Positions 36,325-49,689 of a DNA stretch of 64,000 nt are shown here, in pieces. The notes under the pieces were generated by a model that did no database searches, was not told where the DNA came from, and saw only the letters and a program-made list of their open reading frames with translations. The translations under genes were made by a program, and so were the position numbers. Origin of the DNA: Trichoplax adhaerens (taxonomy: Eukaryota > Placozoa > Uniplacotomia > Trichoplacea > Trichoplacidae); the NCBI RefSeq assembly GCF_000150275.1, contig NW_002060949.1, positions 4,176,499 to 4,240,498 on the forward strand. Direction: 5' to 3'. Position 1 is the first letter of the stretch. The number at the start of each line of letters is the position of its first letter.

Positions 36325-39300
36325 ATGGCTGCTGATACTAAATTGGATAGAAACAAGAAGTATGATAGACAACTAAGGTGAGTAGGAAAGATTTGAATAC
36401 TTGCACTAATATAGAATGAACTCTGGCACTTTTTGAACTATTTTATATTACAGACTATGGGGAGACCACGGACAAGATAAATTGCAGCGAGCCAAAGTTT
36501 GTCTAATTAATGCCACTGCAACTGGAACAGAAATTCTCAAAAATTTAATTTTACCAGGTACTGCAGTAGCTACTTGCGCTGTGTAATTAGAATAAGCAAC
36601 ATAGTTTACTGTTGATAATGCAATCTATCCTGCTTAACTCATTATAATGCAGGTTCAATCTTATATTGGATACTGTATTTAATATAAATTACCGATTAAT
36701 CCATTAGGCATTGGCTCCTTTACTGTCATTGATGGGCACCAAGTTACTTCAGAAGACGTCGGTAACAAGTAAGCAACTAGCATCACGATTTACTATACTG
36801 TACAGTACTGTATATGTATAGCACTCGTAAACTGATCAGATGTCTTCCGTCAGCGAGATAACTCGTGTGAATATCATATCAACACAGTACACACTTCCCA
36901 ATCCTCGATACTATCATTTCTTAATTAATTATTGCTATTATTGCTCTTCTATGATTGCTGCTTTACGTAGTCTGCCGTAACCTTCAAACTAATTACTGTA
37001 CCTTTAATCTTGAACAAGCACAAATTAAGAATTCAGTTCGAGACGACAATGTTAAAACTCCAAATCTACTATTAACTTCCACGGAAAGTTCAGTACCACA
37101 AATGCAGTCCCGGTATATACGCCATAAAGCTATAAAAATCTTGCTAACCTAAAAGCATGTACATCATTTATCGATACAGTAAATTGTACTCAACAATCTA
37201 ACAGCAAGACTACCTATAACCAACAATAAAGCTTAAGCCCGAAGACATACTTTCGTATAGCAACGTGAAACAGAAGCCGATGCATTTAGTATTAGTACAG
37301 TAATTATCGTCTAATCTGTTCCATGGATACTAAAGAAACACCTTTCGTAGGTATTTCTTTAGCAGCCGATGTCTGTTCTTACGCCATGACATACTTTAAC
37401 GATATGTACATTTGTAGACATATCTTGACTTACAGAAATTACCAAATATATCTGATACGCTTGATAATTCTGAAAATTGCGCGCTGATCTCGAGTACTTC
37501 AAATGCGAATAATTAAGATCTGCCAGTTATTCGCATTACACGGTACTAAAAAACGTCTTCGTATACGCGTTTATGCGTAAATATGTTGCTTCAATATTTA
37601 CTACTGCAATTGGACCTACCGCTTAATAGCTTAGACTATGATATGCGTAATTATCTTGCATTTCTTTACTAACTGTCATTTATCCTACCAACAGCTTTTT
37701 CTTAGACAAGAATTCGATTGGCAAGGTTAGTAAAAATTACCTCTAACTTATAGTTATTATTTAGCAATCACATACCCATATATTATAATTACGCGTATTT
37801 TCTCTATAAACTATAAAATTATAGAGCCGCGCAAAATATGTAACACAACTATTGCAAGACTTAAATTCCGATGTCAGAGGAGATGCAATCGAAGAGGTTG
37901 GACGTGTGATTTATAACCCTCTTTGCATGAATCCCATCACATAGATATAGACACTGTACTTAGTGGATAATGTTCGGTAAAAATCAACAAGCTTAAGAAT
38001 CAGGATTGCATCACGGTTATTCGTAAAAACATACCGTATCAAACTTCGCTGATCCACAGCTCAATATAGCAGCAGACTGATTTTTTTATTGTCTCAGACT
38101 GTAAATATATGTTGAGATCATTGCTGTAATTCTTTTACAATATTTTTAGCATGTAGAGAACTTATTACAGAATGATTCTGAATTCTTTATGACCTTTTCC
38201 ATTGTCATTGCTACCAGCTTGCCGGAAAGGTACCTTTATGGTTATTTTTCATACTTACTGTATTCCTCTACTAGTGTAATGAAATTTACGTTTATTATAA
38301 CCTGTGACACACTGATTATACAAATCCTTATTCTCTTTAAACTATCAAATTTTTACTAGAGTGTTATTAAAGCTAGGAGAAACCTTATGGAAGCAAGATA
38401 TCCCCTTTATAATTTGTCGTTCGTATGGAATGGTTGGTTACATTCGACTTGTTGTTAACGAGCACGCTGGTACAGTATTGACTTACTTTTAATACTACAA
38501 GGAAATCTTATAAAATACAATATCATTTCCGATATGACGTAAAATCGCTTATATAATATAATACGATGTTCTGACTCAGCTATTGAGACGCATCCTGATA
38601 ATAGTCACCACGATTTAAGACTGGACAACCCATTTCCAGAGTTAAGAGCATATATTGACCCAATAAACTTATCAGCTATGGATAAAAAGGTATTTAACAT
38701 TATATATTTTAGTCACGCTATCAAAAAGTAAAACAAATATTATAGTTGAATCTAATGCATTTTTAACTAACACTTTACTAGGAACATTCCCAAACTCCGT
38801 TTATTGTTATCTTATTGAAATATATGGACCAATGGCGAAATTTAGTAAGAGATGTTAATTAGGCTGTTAAATCTGTTTACATATAAGTTATATTAATCAA
38901 AATTTTCGAATAGCATGATGGTGCTCTACCTAAAACGTACAAAGAAAAAGACCAGTTCAAACAAATGATTGCTAACGGTAAGTCAGTCTATTTTGCCTAT
39001 ATATAATCTGTATCATTAAGATAGCAAAACTAATTATTAATGATATAGGCGTATATGCTCAGCAATCCAATTGTAACTTATATTGAGTGTACTGTTAATA
39101 TTATAGGCATTATGCAAGACAGTGAAGGCAGGTCTGAGGAGGAAGATAATTTTCAAGAAGCAATAAAAAATGCATTAATAACTCTTGTTCCTACTAAAGT
39201 AAGACAAATTCTCAGAAAGACGGTGACTCACAAAATTTCTTTGTAGACCTAAAATTTTCATATGGAGATACACGAGTTCATTCTATTGCAAAATTACATC

Positions 39301-41043
39301 TGGTAACTACCTCGTCAATATCATCACCTGTTTATTCTTAGATTCCCAGCTCAGTTGAAGCGTTACTGAAAGACGAAAAATGTTTGAACATGTCACCAGA
39401 TGTAAATAGATTAAGTCTACTAATCAACTAGCAATAACACATATATGCGTACACAGAATGATTGTATGCATACATTTATGCATACTTTCTTTATTTCCAG
39501 AGTTCTAACTTTTGGATTTTAGTTCGAGCTCTAAAGGAATTCGTGGATAAAACTGGTTAGATATTATAAATCACGAAGAAATTAACTGATTTTCTTCTAT
39601 AGGTGTGTTATTAACATAAAATGCTTTTATAATATAACTGTAGGTACGCTTCCAGTTCGTGGATCTATTCCCGATATGACTGCAGATTCTACTCGTTATA
39701 TCAACCTTCAAAGAATGTACGTATAAATGCACCAGTAACTGAGCTATGAATATAATGCTGCTGCCTTATAATTATATAATTTGTAACATAATTATACAGC
39801 TATCAAGCCAAAGCAAATGAAGATGCAAGTAAAATGACTGAATATGTTAAGAATATACTCGAATCCTTGGGAAAAGTAGGCTAAAATATTACGTTAAACC
39901 CTAGCATGAGTTTTGTCTCCTTGCTAATACCCGTATAACCTACGCTCTTGTAACGAATTTACATTAGGGTGTTAATTCTATTAGCGTACAGGAGATATCA
40001 AATTTTTGTAAGTTTAAGCGAAGATCTTGTCTTCCTTTTTCATCTACATACGATCGACATGGGACATAATAAAATTGAATTTAATTTCTATACAGTAGTC
40101 ATAAATTTTCATTCTTAACTTTAGGTAAGAATGCATTCTTTTTGAAAGTCATAAGAACTCATTCGTTAGCCGATGAGTATAACCCTTCTACGATAGATGT
40201 ATCTGAAATACGTTAGTAATATAAGAGCTTTAATAATGTAACCGTCAATTGTAATTATTAACCGTACAATCCTACAATATAGCTTAATTTATTGAATTAT
40301 ATGTAATAGGCGGGTATTTGGAAAGTGGTTCCCATGAAGCTAACTTTTACGTACTTTTGCGAGCTGTAGATAAATTTTTCGAACAATACAATCGATATCC
40401 TGGTCTGTATACAATTTTTTAATTATCAAGAATTTCTGTCAGAATATTATAACTTGATTGAACGTTCGCTATTTCAGGGATGTTTGATGATCAGGTAGAA
40501 ACGGACATATGGTCTTTGAGGGTACGGTGAATTTGTTTTACTATTAAGTGTTGATAACTGGCTTAATGTTCAACTTTTTTTTTCCATTGATTTAAATTGT
40601 TTATATATCATTACTATTTTATTTTGTAGAATTGTGTCAATGGATTACTACATGATTGGTCGCTCCCAAATACAATTTCGGATGATTACATACATGAAAT
40701 GTATTAATTATAATTTACCAGTATCTGCTATCTTTAACTAGTGTAGCGTAATCAAGTTACTGACTTTTGAATTGACGTACTTCCGTAGGTGTCGTTATGG
40801 TGCTTCAGAATTACACACAATGGCTGCATTTCTTGGAGGTATTGATAGTAGTTTCATGAATTACGGTATCTATTTTACTTAACTTTAAACTACTACTAAG
40901 GCTATCAATATAACTTCTTGAATTAACTCATAGGTGCAGCCGCTCAAGAAGCCGTTAAAATCATTACTCATCAATTTGTTCCGTTTAATAATACCTTTAT
41001 TTTTAACGGTATATCTGCTTCTTCGGTTACGTTCAATTTATAA
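36325..41043 (+). CDS. NAE1: NEDD8-activating enzyme E1 regulatory subunit (APPBP1)
   Basis: Partner of UBA3 in the heterodimeric E1 that activates NEDD8. Twenty-two exons, from 36325-36377, 36454-36557, 36708-36768 and 37695-37725 through to 40789-40838 and 40934-41043. Phases agree throughout and give 532 residues, close to the human 534. Blocks in order: [192 protein letters not shown]. No catalytic Cys is expected in this subunit. Intron 3 (36769-37694) is unusually long for this gene. A poly(A) signal lies at 41242-41247. Confidence 0.95.
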
Positions 41044-42772
41044 CAACCTTAGCTTATTTTCTTAGCTAGTATGTTTACTACATCATTAATAAGCCTACCA
41101 GGCCATTAGTATTTTGATATTATGATGGAGTTTCTCTCACCTAGATTGATAATAATGATCCTATTAGCAATTTTCATTAGCACCGATTACAATGTAAACT
41201 ATCGATCCTTATAAGAATGGCTGTGCCTTTGTATGATGACAAATAAAACAAAATAGGAGCCTGTTTTAAAATTGTTGTAGATAAAAACTTTTCAAATTTT
41301 GCCATCAACTGTAACTGTCCATAAGAACAATTCCTCTACATGCGCATTGTTGTGTTTTAAAAGTTAATCTATTAAATAATGTTACGAAAATAAGCAAATA
41401 AATTCTTGAAGACTGCAATATATTGCGGCAATACTACAGTGCACGTCATCCGATATACGAGTATATTTATAAAATCCTCAATTACAGCTTATTTACGTGT
41501 TATAGCAAATGTACTAACTGAAAAGTTACATTTCTCATCAGTAAACCAGCCTACGCAATGCGAAGGTGGTAAACTAGCAAGCAGAGTTCAATCTTTCAGA
41601 TAACCATAGAAAAGGTGTTTTACTCATCTGAATCTAATTGCAAGCCATTACCGCGACGGTTGATTATAATAATACAATCAACTGATGATTACGGTAATGC
41701 TCAGTCGTTTCAATATCGAGGGACCATCACAATCAATATCCATAACAAGTGAAGAATATTAGTAAAAGTGAAATTCACTATCATCATAAATTGGAAATAA
41801 AACGCTCACATCGCATAGGAAGCTCTCAGAAATGAACTACTTTGTGTATTATTATAGTACTTCAAAAAATTCTAGATTTATACGATACAGTATGTGCGTA
41901 TAGGATCGGTTTATACTGTTCACAATTAAATTATGCGAGCACGTACAGTACTTATACGTTTCTAGTAAGCGACAATGCTTTCCTGATGTGACGTAAACGC
42001 CGTATCCGTCTATCATCTGATATAGCTCATTACAAACCAGCATAATTTACATATAAATTATGTCAGCAAGATCGCAATATTGCACCCATGATGTACTCTA
42101 TCGCTGCTCAGTACCACTGTACAGGCGCGATCATGTAAAGAAAGAAATATTCCTACTCTGTTGTAGCGTACAAAATTTGCAGAAATTGTGTCATACAATA
42201 CAATGAAATACTGTAAAATAGTTTAAACTTTATTATCAATATAGGCTATGTTGCTATAACAAAGCATGCTTGTTTGCCCCGGATAAAAAATTCAAAGTTT
42301 CAATGTCGCCAACCGAAATTTTGAATCACAATCTAAAAAGTTCAGCCATTCAAATAGTTCAACTATTGCAACACTTTTGAAATGCTGTCGTCAGCTTGTT
42401 TTGGTAAAAGTGAACATATACAGAGTAGGTTCGATTTGAGTGAGGAAGATTACTGTGTGTTTTTAAGGCGTCAGACGGCTAGTGTCGAGTATTTGAAAGA
42501 GCTTTGACCCAAAGAACTTGATTCGACACTCGAGTCAACGTACCATTATTACATGAGTGAGCGTGACAACTACCAATTTCCTTGCAAGTTTCAATCTCTT
42601 TTACACGTCTATCTATTTAAGGATATGCCATATAAAGCAAGGTAGACAAGCGGTATTGAATTAATACACAACAGAGTGATCTAGCTGAAGAGAAATAAAT
42701 AGGACCAGCCATTTCACGATAGCAGTAGACTAATAAGAAGGGATAATTTCACAGAAAAATATTTCTTTGGAA
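41044..42772. other. Intergenic between NAE1 and geminin
   Basis: No gene recognised. A TATA-like TATAAAG at 42631-42637 may belong to the geminin promoter. Short frames around 42260-42510 carry no family motif and are taken as 5' region. Confidence 0.45.
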
Positions 42773-43716
42773 ATGAGTAAATCTTTTGGCGAAGTAAATA
42801 TCGACACTGGTTTGAGCATTATGTAAATCGTTTATACCCGTATACTACTGAACCGACTTTTTTATATGATTTAACGGTATGTTAGAAACGGTCTTCGACG
42901 GAAGACAACGACGGTGAATACAGCAGTGCTAAAGATCACTATGAGACAGCAGAGCATCCTGAAGTGGTAGGTTTCAAGCATGATGATATCACAGTCATTA
43001 CATTAATATAAGAAACTTGGCTATTTCTTTGTGAAGTATTTATGATAATAGAGCTGACAGCAATCTTTTACACATTAGACAAGTTGGACGGAATGCTTTG
43101 AAGAAACTGAACGGATGCTTAAGAGTGGTAATGTGCGGAGATTGCACCACTTAACACTATATTATGCTATATGTCAGTTTAACATTTTGCAAATACGCGT
43201 ACTCGCCTAATAGTAATTAACATTATCTTAGTCGCTATTTGCGCTTTTATTTTACGCGAGAACGTAATAGCCGCAGCGTGGTAATTTAAATAATCCTATC
43301 TTAGAATCTCCCCCGGAGCAATACTGGAAGAGTCTTGCTGAGAAAAGACGAAGTGCTTTGATAAAAACAATGAAAGAAAATAAAAAGGTATACAAGTACA
43401 GTATGTCATATGTGTATGTATAACACCCAAAATGATCAAAATTTACTACTGTAGTAGCAATATGCAAAATTGAACATTAACTATAGTAATTTTAGAATAT
43501 TTATGTAAGCCTTTAAATAACTTCTGTTACTATCACAATTACTAGCTATATCTACAGAAGAAGCGCATACTAAGTAAATTGCAATCCATGCAGAAAGCAG
43601 CAGATTACTTTTCACTCATGTACTTTGTACTTAAATCAGTTTCTGATAAATCAGAAGAAGCTCGTCGAAAAGAAAGAACTTTTAAATTTGCGAGTATACG
43701 TCATTTAACTGTCTAA
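42773..43716 (+). CDS. GMNN: Geminin-like coiled-coil protein, short form
   Basis: Geminin binds CDT1 and blocks origin re-licensing. Proposed exons 42773-42793, 42886-42966, 43079-43127, 43305-43387, 43558-43716, all in phase, giving 130 residues (human 209). The diagnostic block is PPEQYWKSLAEKRRSALIKT followed by MKENKK, nearly the vertebrate YWKEVAEKRRKAL...KEN that starts the coiled coil. Before it, WTECFEETERMLKSG resembles the vertebrate ESFDLMIKEN region. After it, KRILSKLQSMQKAADYFSLM aligns with the end of the vertebrate coil but about 11 residues are missing between. No clear N-terminal RxxL destruction box is seen. GEMC1 or multicilin are alternatives, but AEKRR and KEN favour geminin. 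The first exon (MSKSFGE) is the weakest. Confidence 0.75.
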
Positions 43717-45171
43717 TTTGATTCTAAGCTTATTGATGCTAAAGTTTTCAAAATAACAGTTACAACTACAGTATATAACACGTATTGAAGTGTTATCAGC
43801 CTAATCAGTGTTGGTTAAATTAAATTAATTACCATACCAATTGCAGTAATATCTTTCGATAATGTAATTCATTAAAGCAGTTTATTAAGGTGTTCTAAAA
43901 AAATAATTTTACCTTGCACAAGCTTTGACGATTAAAGTCATCAGTTATTTATACAGTTTACAAAAGTTAATAAGACTAATGTAAATACTAACGCTCAGCA
44001 TTGTATACGTAAATACTGACTGTCACAATTAATTAATTCCCTGTAAGGCATAGTTCCCGATTTGAGGAAATTTTATCTCGGAATTCGGGTCGCAATCAGT
44101 GACTCTGCCGTGCAATGGTATTATCCGTGTAATGAATTAATGAATGAATGAATTTAATTTAATTACAGCAATCCTGTCCAGGTTTTGTTATTAATTGCGC
44201 AATCATCTTTACGTATACGTATCAGTACAGTAAATAAAGCTCATTTACTGATTATATTATAGCTTTTAATTCAAATTCAAAGCTGAATCATGACTTGTTG
44301 CTCAGTGCAGTACTGTGATTTAATGTACTACGCATATATATACAAATGTACAATATACTGCATATCATTCGGACCCGGAAGAATGACAAACTTTTCTTCT
44401 TACCCGTAGTCTAAAAAAAGGTAATCGCCCGTTTAATTCCTTCTTAACAACATGCTAACACTGAACTCTATGTATACTCCCCTATATGTTCGAGGTCTGA
44501 AGTTTCAGATTCGGATTAACGATTTGACAATACGAGTATTCCATATTTAGTACGATAGATTGATTCATTGTGTAAAGGCTGGGTGTCCATCCGTCCTGTA
44601 CACTATTCCTATAGCAGTACTGTACTGGACAATTCAGTGTACTGTACAGTACAGTACTGTAGAATTTCTAGTACGGTAACGTACAGTACAGTGCGTATTA
44701 GCAGTACTGTACTGTATTGTACACTACTGCGCTGCATCATGAAGTACCCAGAGAGGGAAGTACCACATGTGATAAAGCTTTATTGTTCTAGTACATAGGA
44801 TGGATGGATGGACTGCGTGGCGGGTACTTTTTTTTTACGAAAACGCAAACGAGACTTGGCTTAACAACTTGGTGATATTGAAGACCCTTGATATAAAACG
44901 TGTTGCTTGTGCCAAGTGCCTAGTGTGTGAGTAGTACTGTAGCGTGGTCCATCCGAGAACCGGCAAGGATCCTCATTGAATATACCTACACGTAGTTTAG
45001 TAATTTTATCATTATTGCTGCTGCTTATAGTCAGTAAAACGTTTATGTGCTTGATATAAGTATTACATTAATTGAAGTCAAGTTACTGTAATTTAGTTCT
45101 GGAAGCTTTTGCAATCCGCAGAGAATATCTTTGTGCTGGACCTGTGTTGAAAATCGAACGATAATAGTAAG
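43717..45171. promoter_or_regulatory. Intergenic region with GTACTGTAC array upstream of PPM1G
   Basis: No gene recognised. A TACTG/TACAG array at about 44614-44725 lies 450 bp before the PPM1G start codon. A TGAA/TTAA-rich simple stretch is near 44140-44165. The open frame at 44568-44798 is a by-product of the array. Confidence 0.5.
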
Positions 45172-48100
45172 ATGGGTGCCTATCTATCTCGTCCAAAATT
45201 GGAGAAGACAACCGAAATCATTGAAACAGCAAAACTTAGATGCTACGCTTCTTGTATGCAAGGATGGAGACTATCGATGGAGGTTATTGCAGTACTTCGT
45301 ATTTAGAAGAAATAAAACTAAAAGAGTCACATTAATTCTACTATAGGTCTACAGCAAAGTTTTATCGCGCCACACGCAATCAAGTAGCATAATGCTCACG
45401 TACAATACAGTACAGTACTTCACAGTTCCTTCTCGCCTGGTTTACAGATACTCCAGACGACTAGACTGTTCAGTACTGCCCTGTCCCAATTTTTGAGCTT
45501 TTATTTCTTTATAGGCAGTACAGTACATTATAATTAATGTATGTATTATACGTTCAGATATTGACCTTGTGGAAACATTTAGAAATTTGTAGTCTATGTG
45601 TTTTGGAGTGCAAGTACACAACTACAACGTATTTATTAACGTATTAAACGATTAACATGCAAGTCAACATTGATTTACCTTTGGAATTAATAACTGCAAT
45701 TATTATATTATTAGTCCTTATTGATTAACAGCGATACTAGTGCTACAAACTTTGACTACTGTGGTAGCAATGAAGTCAGCTTCATTTTAGCACTTGCAAA
45801 GATCACACTGCTGTATAGAGATTTATCATGTCATACATGCTCCTGCTGTAATCAATCATGACCCTACCTACTCATTCGTACTCATGTGATGAAAGTATCA
45901 GTGCTCTCAAGTCTTAACAACTTCACTTCACTGCTTCGAGTAATTGATAAGTAGTTCCGCCTTGTTTTACGACTAAAATTACTAAAAATTGCACTCGAAC
46001 AAATTTAATACTGTATTGAGCATTAAGTAGTTGAATATGGCCAAATTCGAGATTTGCGCCATAGTCCATAGGTGCATGGTTCTTAGGATACAGTCAAACG
46101 CGTTTTGCGTTTCAATTTATTTTGCATAGCTTAGCTCTCATTGCTATAATTTGGCGATGGGTGCATTGAGAAATAGAAAGATTTTCGCAACGCACGCTGT
46201 TTACATTTATTCACTCTTGGCACGCTTTCGCGATAAAATCCGTGTACTATAAACTACGTTGTTGTCACTATACTCTATCAAATAGTATTTAGTATTTAAA
46301 CGTGCAACTTGACTGAAAAGGAAAAGTTTCATTTTAGGCTGAGAATGACTTCAGTTTAGTCGAATATATGATTACAATTAAATTGAATGATAAACAAAAA
46401 TATCGATCGACATTTACGCTAACACGATATAATTCTTCGATCGAAAAGATGCAGCTACATACGTACATAAATCTAAATGTATATATCGTGTATATCGTGT
46501 ATATCGTGTATGCCCAAGCTGCGATAATTAATGTGCTAATGATCATTACATTTATTTCATCGACTAATTATTCCATGTCCTTGAGCTACAGTAATACTTA
46601 TCCTTATACTGGTATTTCAGGTATTATATAAAAAATGTCTCAATGTATTCTTCTAATTATATTTTAGGATGCTCATAATTGCTCTCCTGACTTTGATGAT
46701 AATACGTCATATTTCGCCGTTTATGATGGACACGGAGGTACAGTACACTAAATTTAAGCTTATTAAAACTATACAGCAGTTTTGTAATTACAGTAATACT
46801 GCTTATACTTTTGTTAATGCTGATTCAACATGGTACCATAGCAACAATAGTTGCTAATCATTAGTTTCCATTTGTGAATAATAATTTATAATCTCCGTTT
46901 AACAGTTTTACAACAAATATATTTAATACTACTGATAATAGGCGCCGAGGTGGCTTTATATTGTGCGGAATACTTACCGACCATCCTTAAAAATTTACCG
47001 ACATATAAGGAAGGCAATATCAGCTCTGCACTATCGGATGCTTTCTTGAAAATTGATGACATTGTTATATCACCAGATACCAAGATAGAATTGGAACGTT
47101 TAGCAGCCTCAACGCAGACTGACAATCAAGGAAGTAATGAAGAAGTTGAACCTAACGACGACGACGAAGTAGATGATGTTGAAGCCTTGAATGAAGATGC
47201 TGCAACTCCTTTGCAAGATATACTAAAGAAATATGAAAACAACGGTATACACTTAATCAGTTGTTTCAATCGTAGCATGCGTATACTTAAACAACTACCT
47301 GTATCAATAAGAATGTACTATATGGATACAGTGATCGTAGTTGTTATGCTAAAGTTACTGTGGAATTTAGTAGGAGATTAAACAATACTGTGATATACGC
47401 GCACAATCAATTTTTATACATTTCTTATCGTGCTGCTCTTCGCTATGATTGATAAGCTCACAATTTAAATGAATGATTTAAATTAGTATCTACCGGTCTT
47501 TCTTGTTGATAGTAATAACGTATTGTAAATTACTTGAAAAAGACTTTTCACTTCATTTCTAGGATACAAGCTTGATGGTGCAGCAAAAAAAATTGTTATG
47601 CATTTACATCGCAACTTGCATCTACAAGGTGAGAAAAGCGATGGAAATGGACTTGCGGATACTACTGGTGATGACGCTATTGCGAACGACCAAGAGTGCG
47701 ATAGCGATGATGATAATGATGAGGATGATGAGGACGATGAGGATACTAGTTCTGAGAGTTCCGAGGATACCGATGAATGTGCTGGTGAATTCAGTGACGT
47801 AAATGATACATTCGAATATAAAGGTACAGTATATTTCATTGCTGGTTATCGAATATAGTCTTTATCATGTTAGGCTCATTTAGACGTCTGCATGTAGCTA
47901 TGAATTATTGTGTCATTCGTCAATCAATTATCTCCCCTTGTGCAGTATTCACTCCGCTTAATTACAGGATAATGTTGTTTCGATTGCCATTCCTTTTCTT
48001 AACAGAAAAATATCGATTATCTGCTGATAATAAGTAATCAACATTTACATTCAATTAATTTAGAGGATGTTGCTGTTAGTAGTGGGACAACAGCAGTTGT

Positions 48101-49689
48101 TGCTGTCATTCACAAGGATGAACTGATTGTTGCGAATGCTGGTGATTCCCGTTGCATATTATGCCGCAATGGTGTTGCTCTACCAATGTCACTTGATCAT
48201 AAACCTACTGATTCGCCGGAAAAGGAACGAATTTTAGGAGCTGGAGGCAAAATCATTGACGGAAGAATTAATCAAGGGTTGAATTTATCACGTGCAATAG
48301 GTAGAATTGTGCCTATTTTTTTATTTAATATCTATTACAAATGTAGTCTTTAAAAGATTTTTTAAATTGATTTTATCCTAGATTTTCGCATGATTTATAT
48401 TTACCAAATTAATGTCATATGCTCCAGTGTTGCTTTACCGGTACTGTACTCATTCAGAACTCTATTACCTTTATAGGCGATCATATGTACAAAGGTAATC
48501 CGGAAAAATCGTCAATAGAGCAGATGGTTATTGCTAAGCCAGACATCGTATCGTTAAAGCTAGAGCCGTATGTACTACATTATAAACCTATAAATGTCTA
48601 CAGTAATTTCGTATTTACCTACATTTACAATTTCTGTAATTATGTTACAACGTTAGCAATACAGATATCACACCATAATATATTAACACTTTCGCAATAT
48701 TCTTGCAGCTACTGTCATTTCATACGTGACAACAGAAGTTTAGCATTATTCAACATTAATAATTCTACATAAACAATATACATTACCTATAGCAGCTAGA
48801 TAAATCTAATATTATGAATGTTTTTGAATTTAACATCAATACGGTGAAACTATCTGAATTTGCAGGTCCGATGAATTTGTTGTCCTTGCTTGCGACGGAA
48901 TTTGGTAAATAATGATAGTCGAATGTTGTTGTTTATTTTAGAAATTAATTGTGTTATCCCATACTATCTGTGATTTTCTTCCAAGTCTTAACCTTACCAT
49001 ATCATTATCCTACGATGCACTGTGCAATCCATTTTTATAAAGACAATGTATGCAGGCTAATACAATTATTAATTTTTGTTTATTGTTACCGTTAATTACC
49101 GAACCTATGTTAGGGACTGCATGTCGAACCAAGAAGTTGTAGATTTTATCAGGGTTCGTCTACCACTACGAAAATCTGGAAAACAGCAATCGAAAATGGT
49201 TCCTGAGAAGATTTTTATCGAGGAGGTAAGCATTGTAATTTTGTACCTATCGTCAAGTATCCTATCTAGATTCTTTTTCTGTTTTGTAATTAATTGGTAT
49301 CACGTACCGTATAAATAATACAGTACTAATCTAACTTCAGATCAATTTGTAATTTAACGGAGTTTACTATAATCTTACAACATCGTTCATAAATAATGAT
49401 GTAGTTTTATTAAAAATAATCCATTTACAGTACTGTCTATTGCTCTGTAAATACAACTGATAGTTCACCTAACAAGTGCGATAAAGGTTTTTTACCTTCT
49501 TTCCAGTTATTAGATAATTGCTTGGCGGGTGAATGTATTGGTGATGGAACTGGTTGTGATAATATGACCTGTATCGTTGTTGCTTTAGACAACGTGTTAG
49601 AAAACCAGCAAAGAAAGCGAAAGCTATCCGATGTCAAAGAAGCGACTTCGAGCTTATCGAACCAACAATCGTGCGATAAAAATGAATGA
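45172..49689 (+). CDS. PPM1G: Metal-dependent Ser/Thr phosphatase PPM1G (PP2C-gamma)
   Basis: PP2C-family phosphatase, in other animals a nuclear enzyme linked to splicing and histone handling. Nine exons: 45172-45282, 46668-46737, 46942-47244, 47563-47823, 48064-48300, 48477-48567, 48866-48904, 49114-49225, 49507-49689; 468 residues. Starts MGAYLS, with a Gly2 that fits N-myristoylation. PP2C motifs in order: [86 protein letters not shown]. The metal-binding Asp residues are present. An acidic insert ([18 protein letters not shown]) between the halves of the catalytic domain is the PPM1G signature; it is shorter than in vertebrates. KRKLSDVK near the end could be a nuclear signal. Poly(A) signal at 50187-50192. 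Confidence 0.95.
46482..46508 (+). repeat. Minisatellite (TATATCGTG)3 in PPM1G intron 1
   Basis: Three perfect 9-bp copies within the 1.4-kb first intron. It leaves open frames on both strands, which are not genes. Confidence 0.85.

Noticed and set aside
44568-44798. Open frame rich in Ser, Thr, Val, Tyr and Cys
   Set aside because: Created by the TACTG/TACAG array, whose pentamer unit avoids stops in some frames; the same applies to frames near 52.9-53.3 kb and 60.9-61.4 kb.
47483-47839. Minus-strand Ser-rich open frame
   Set aside because: Antisense of the acidic Asp/Glu tract in PPM1G exon 4.
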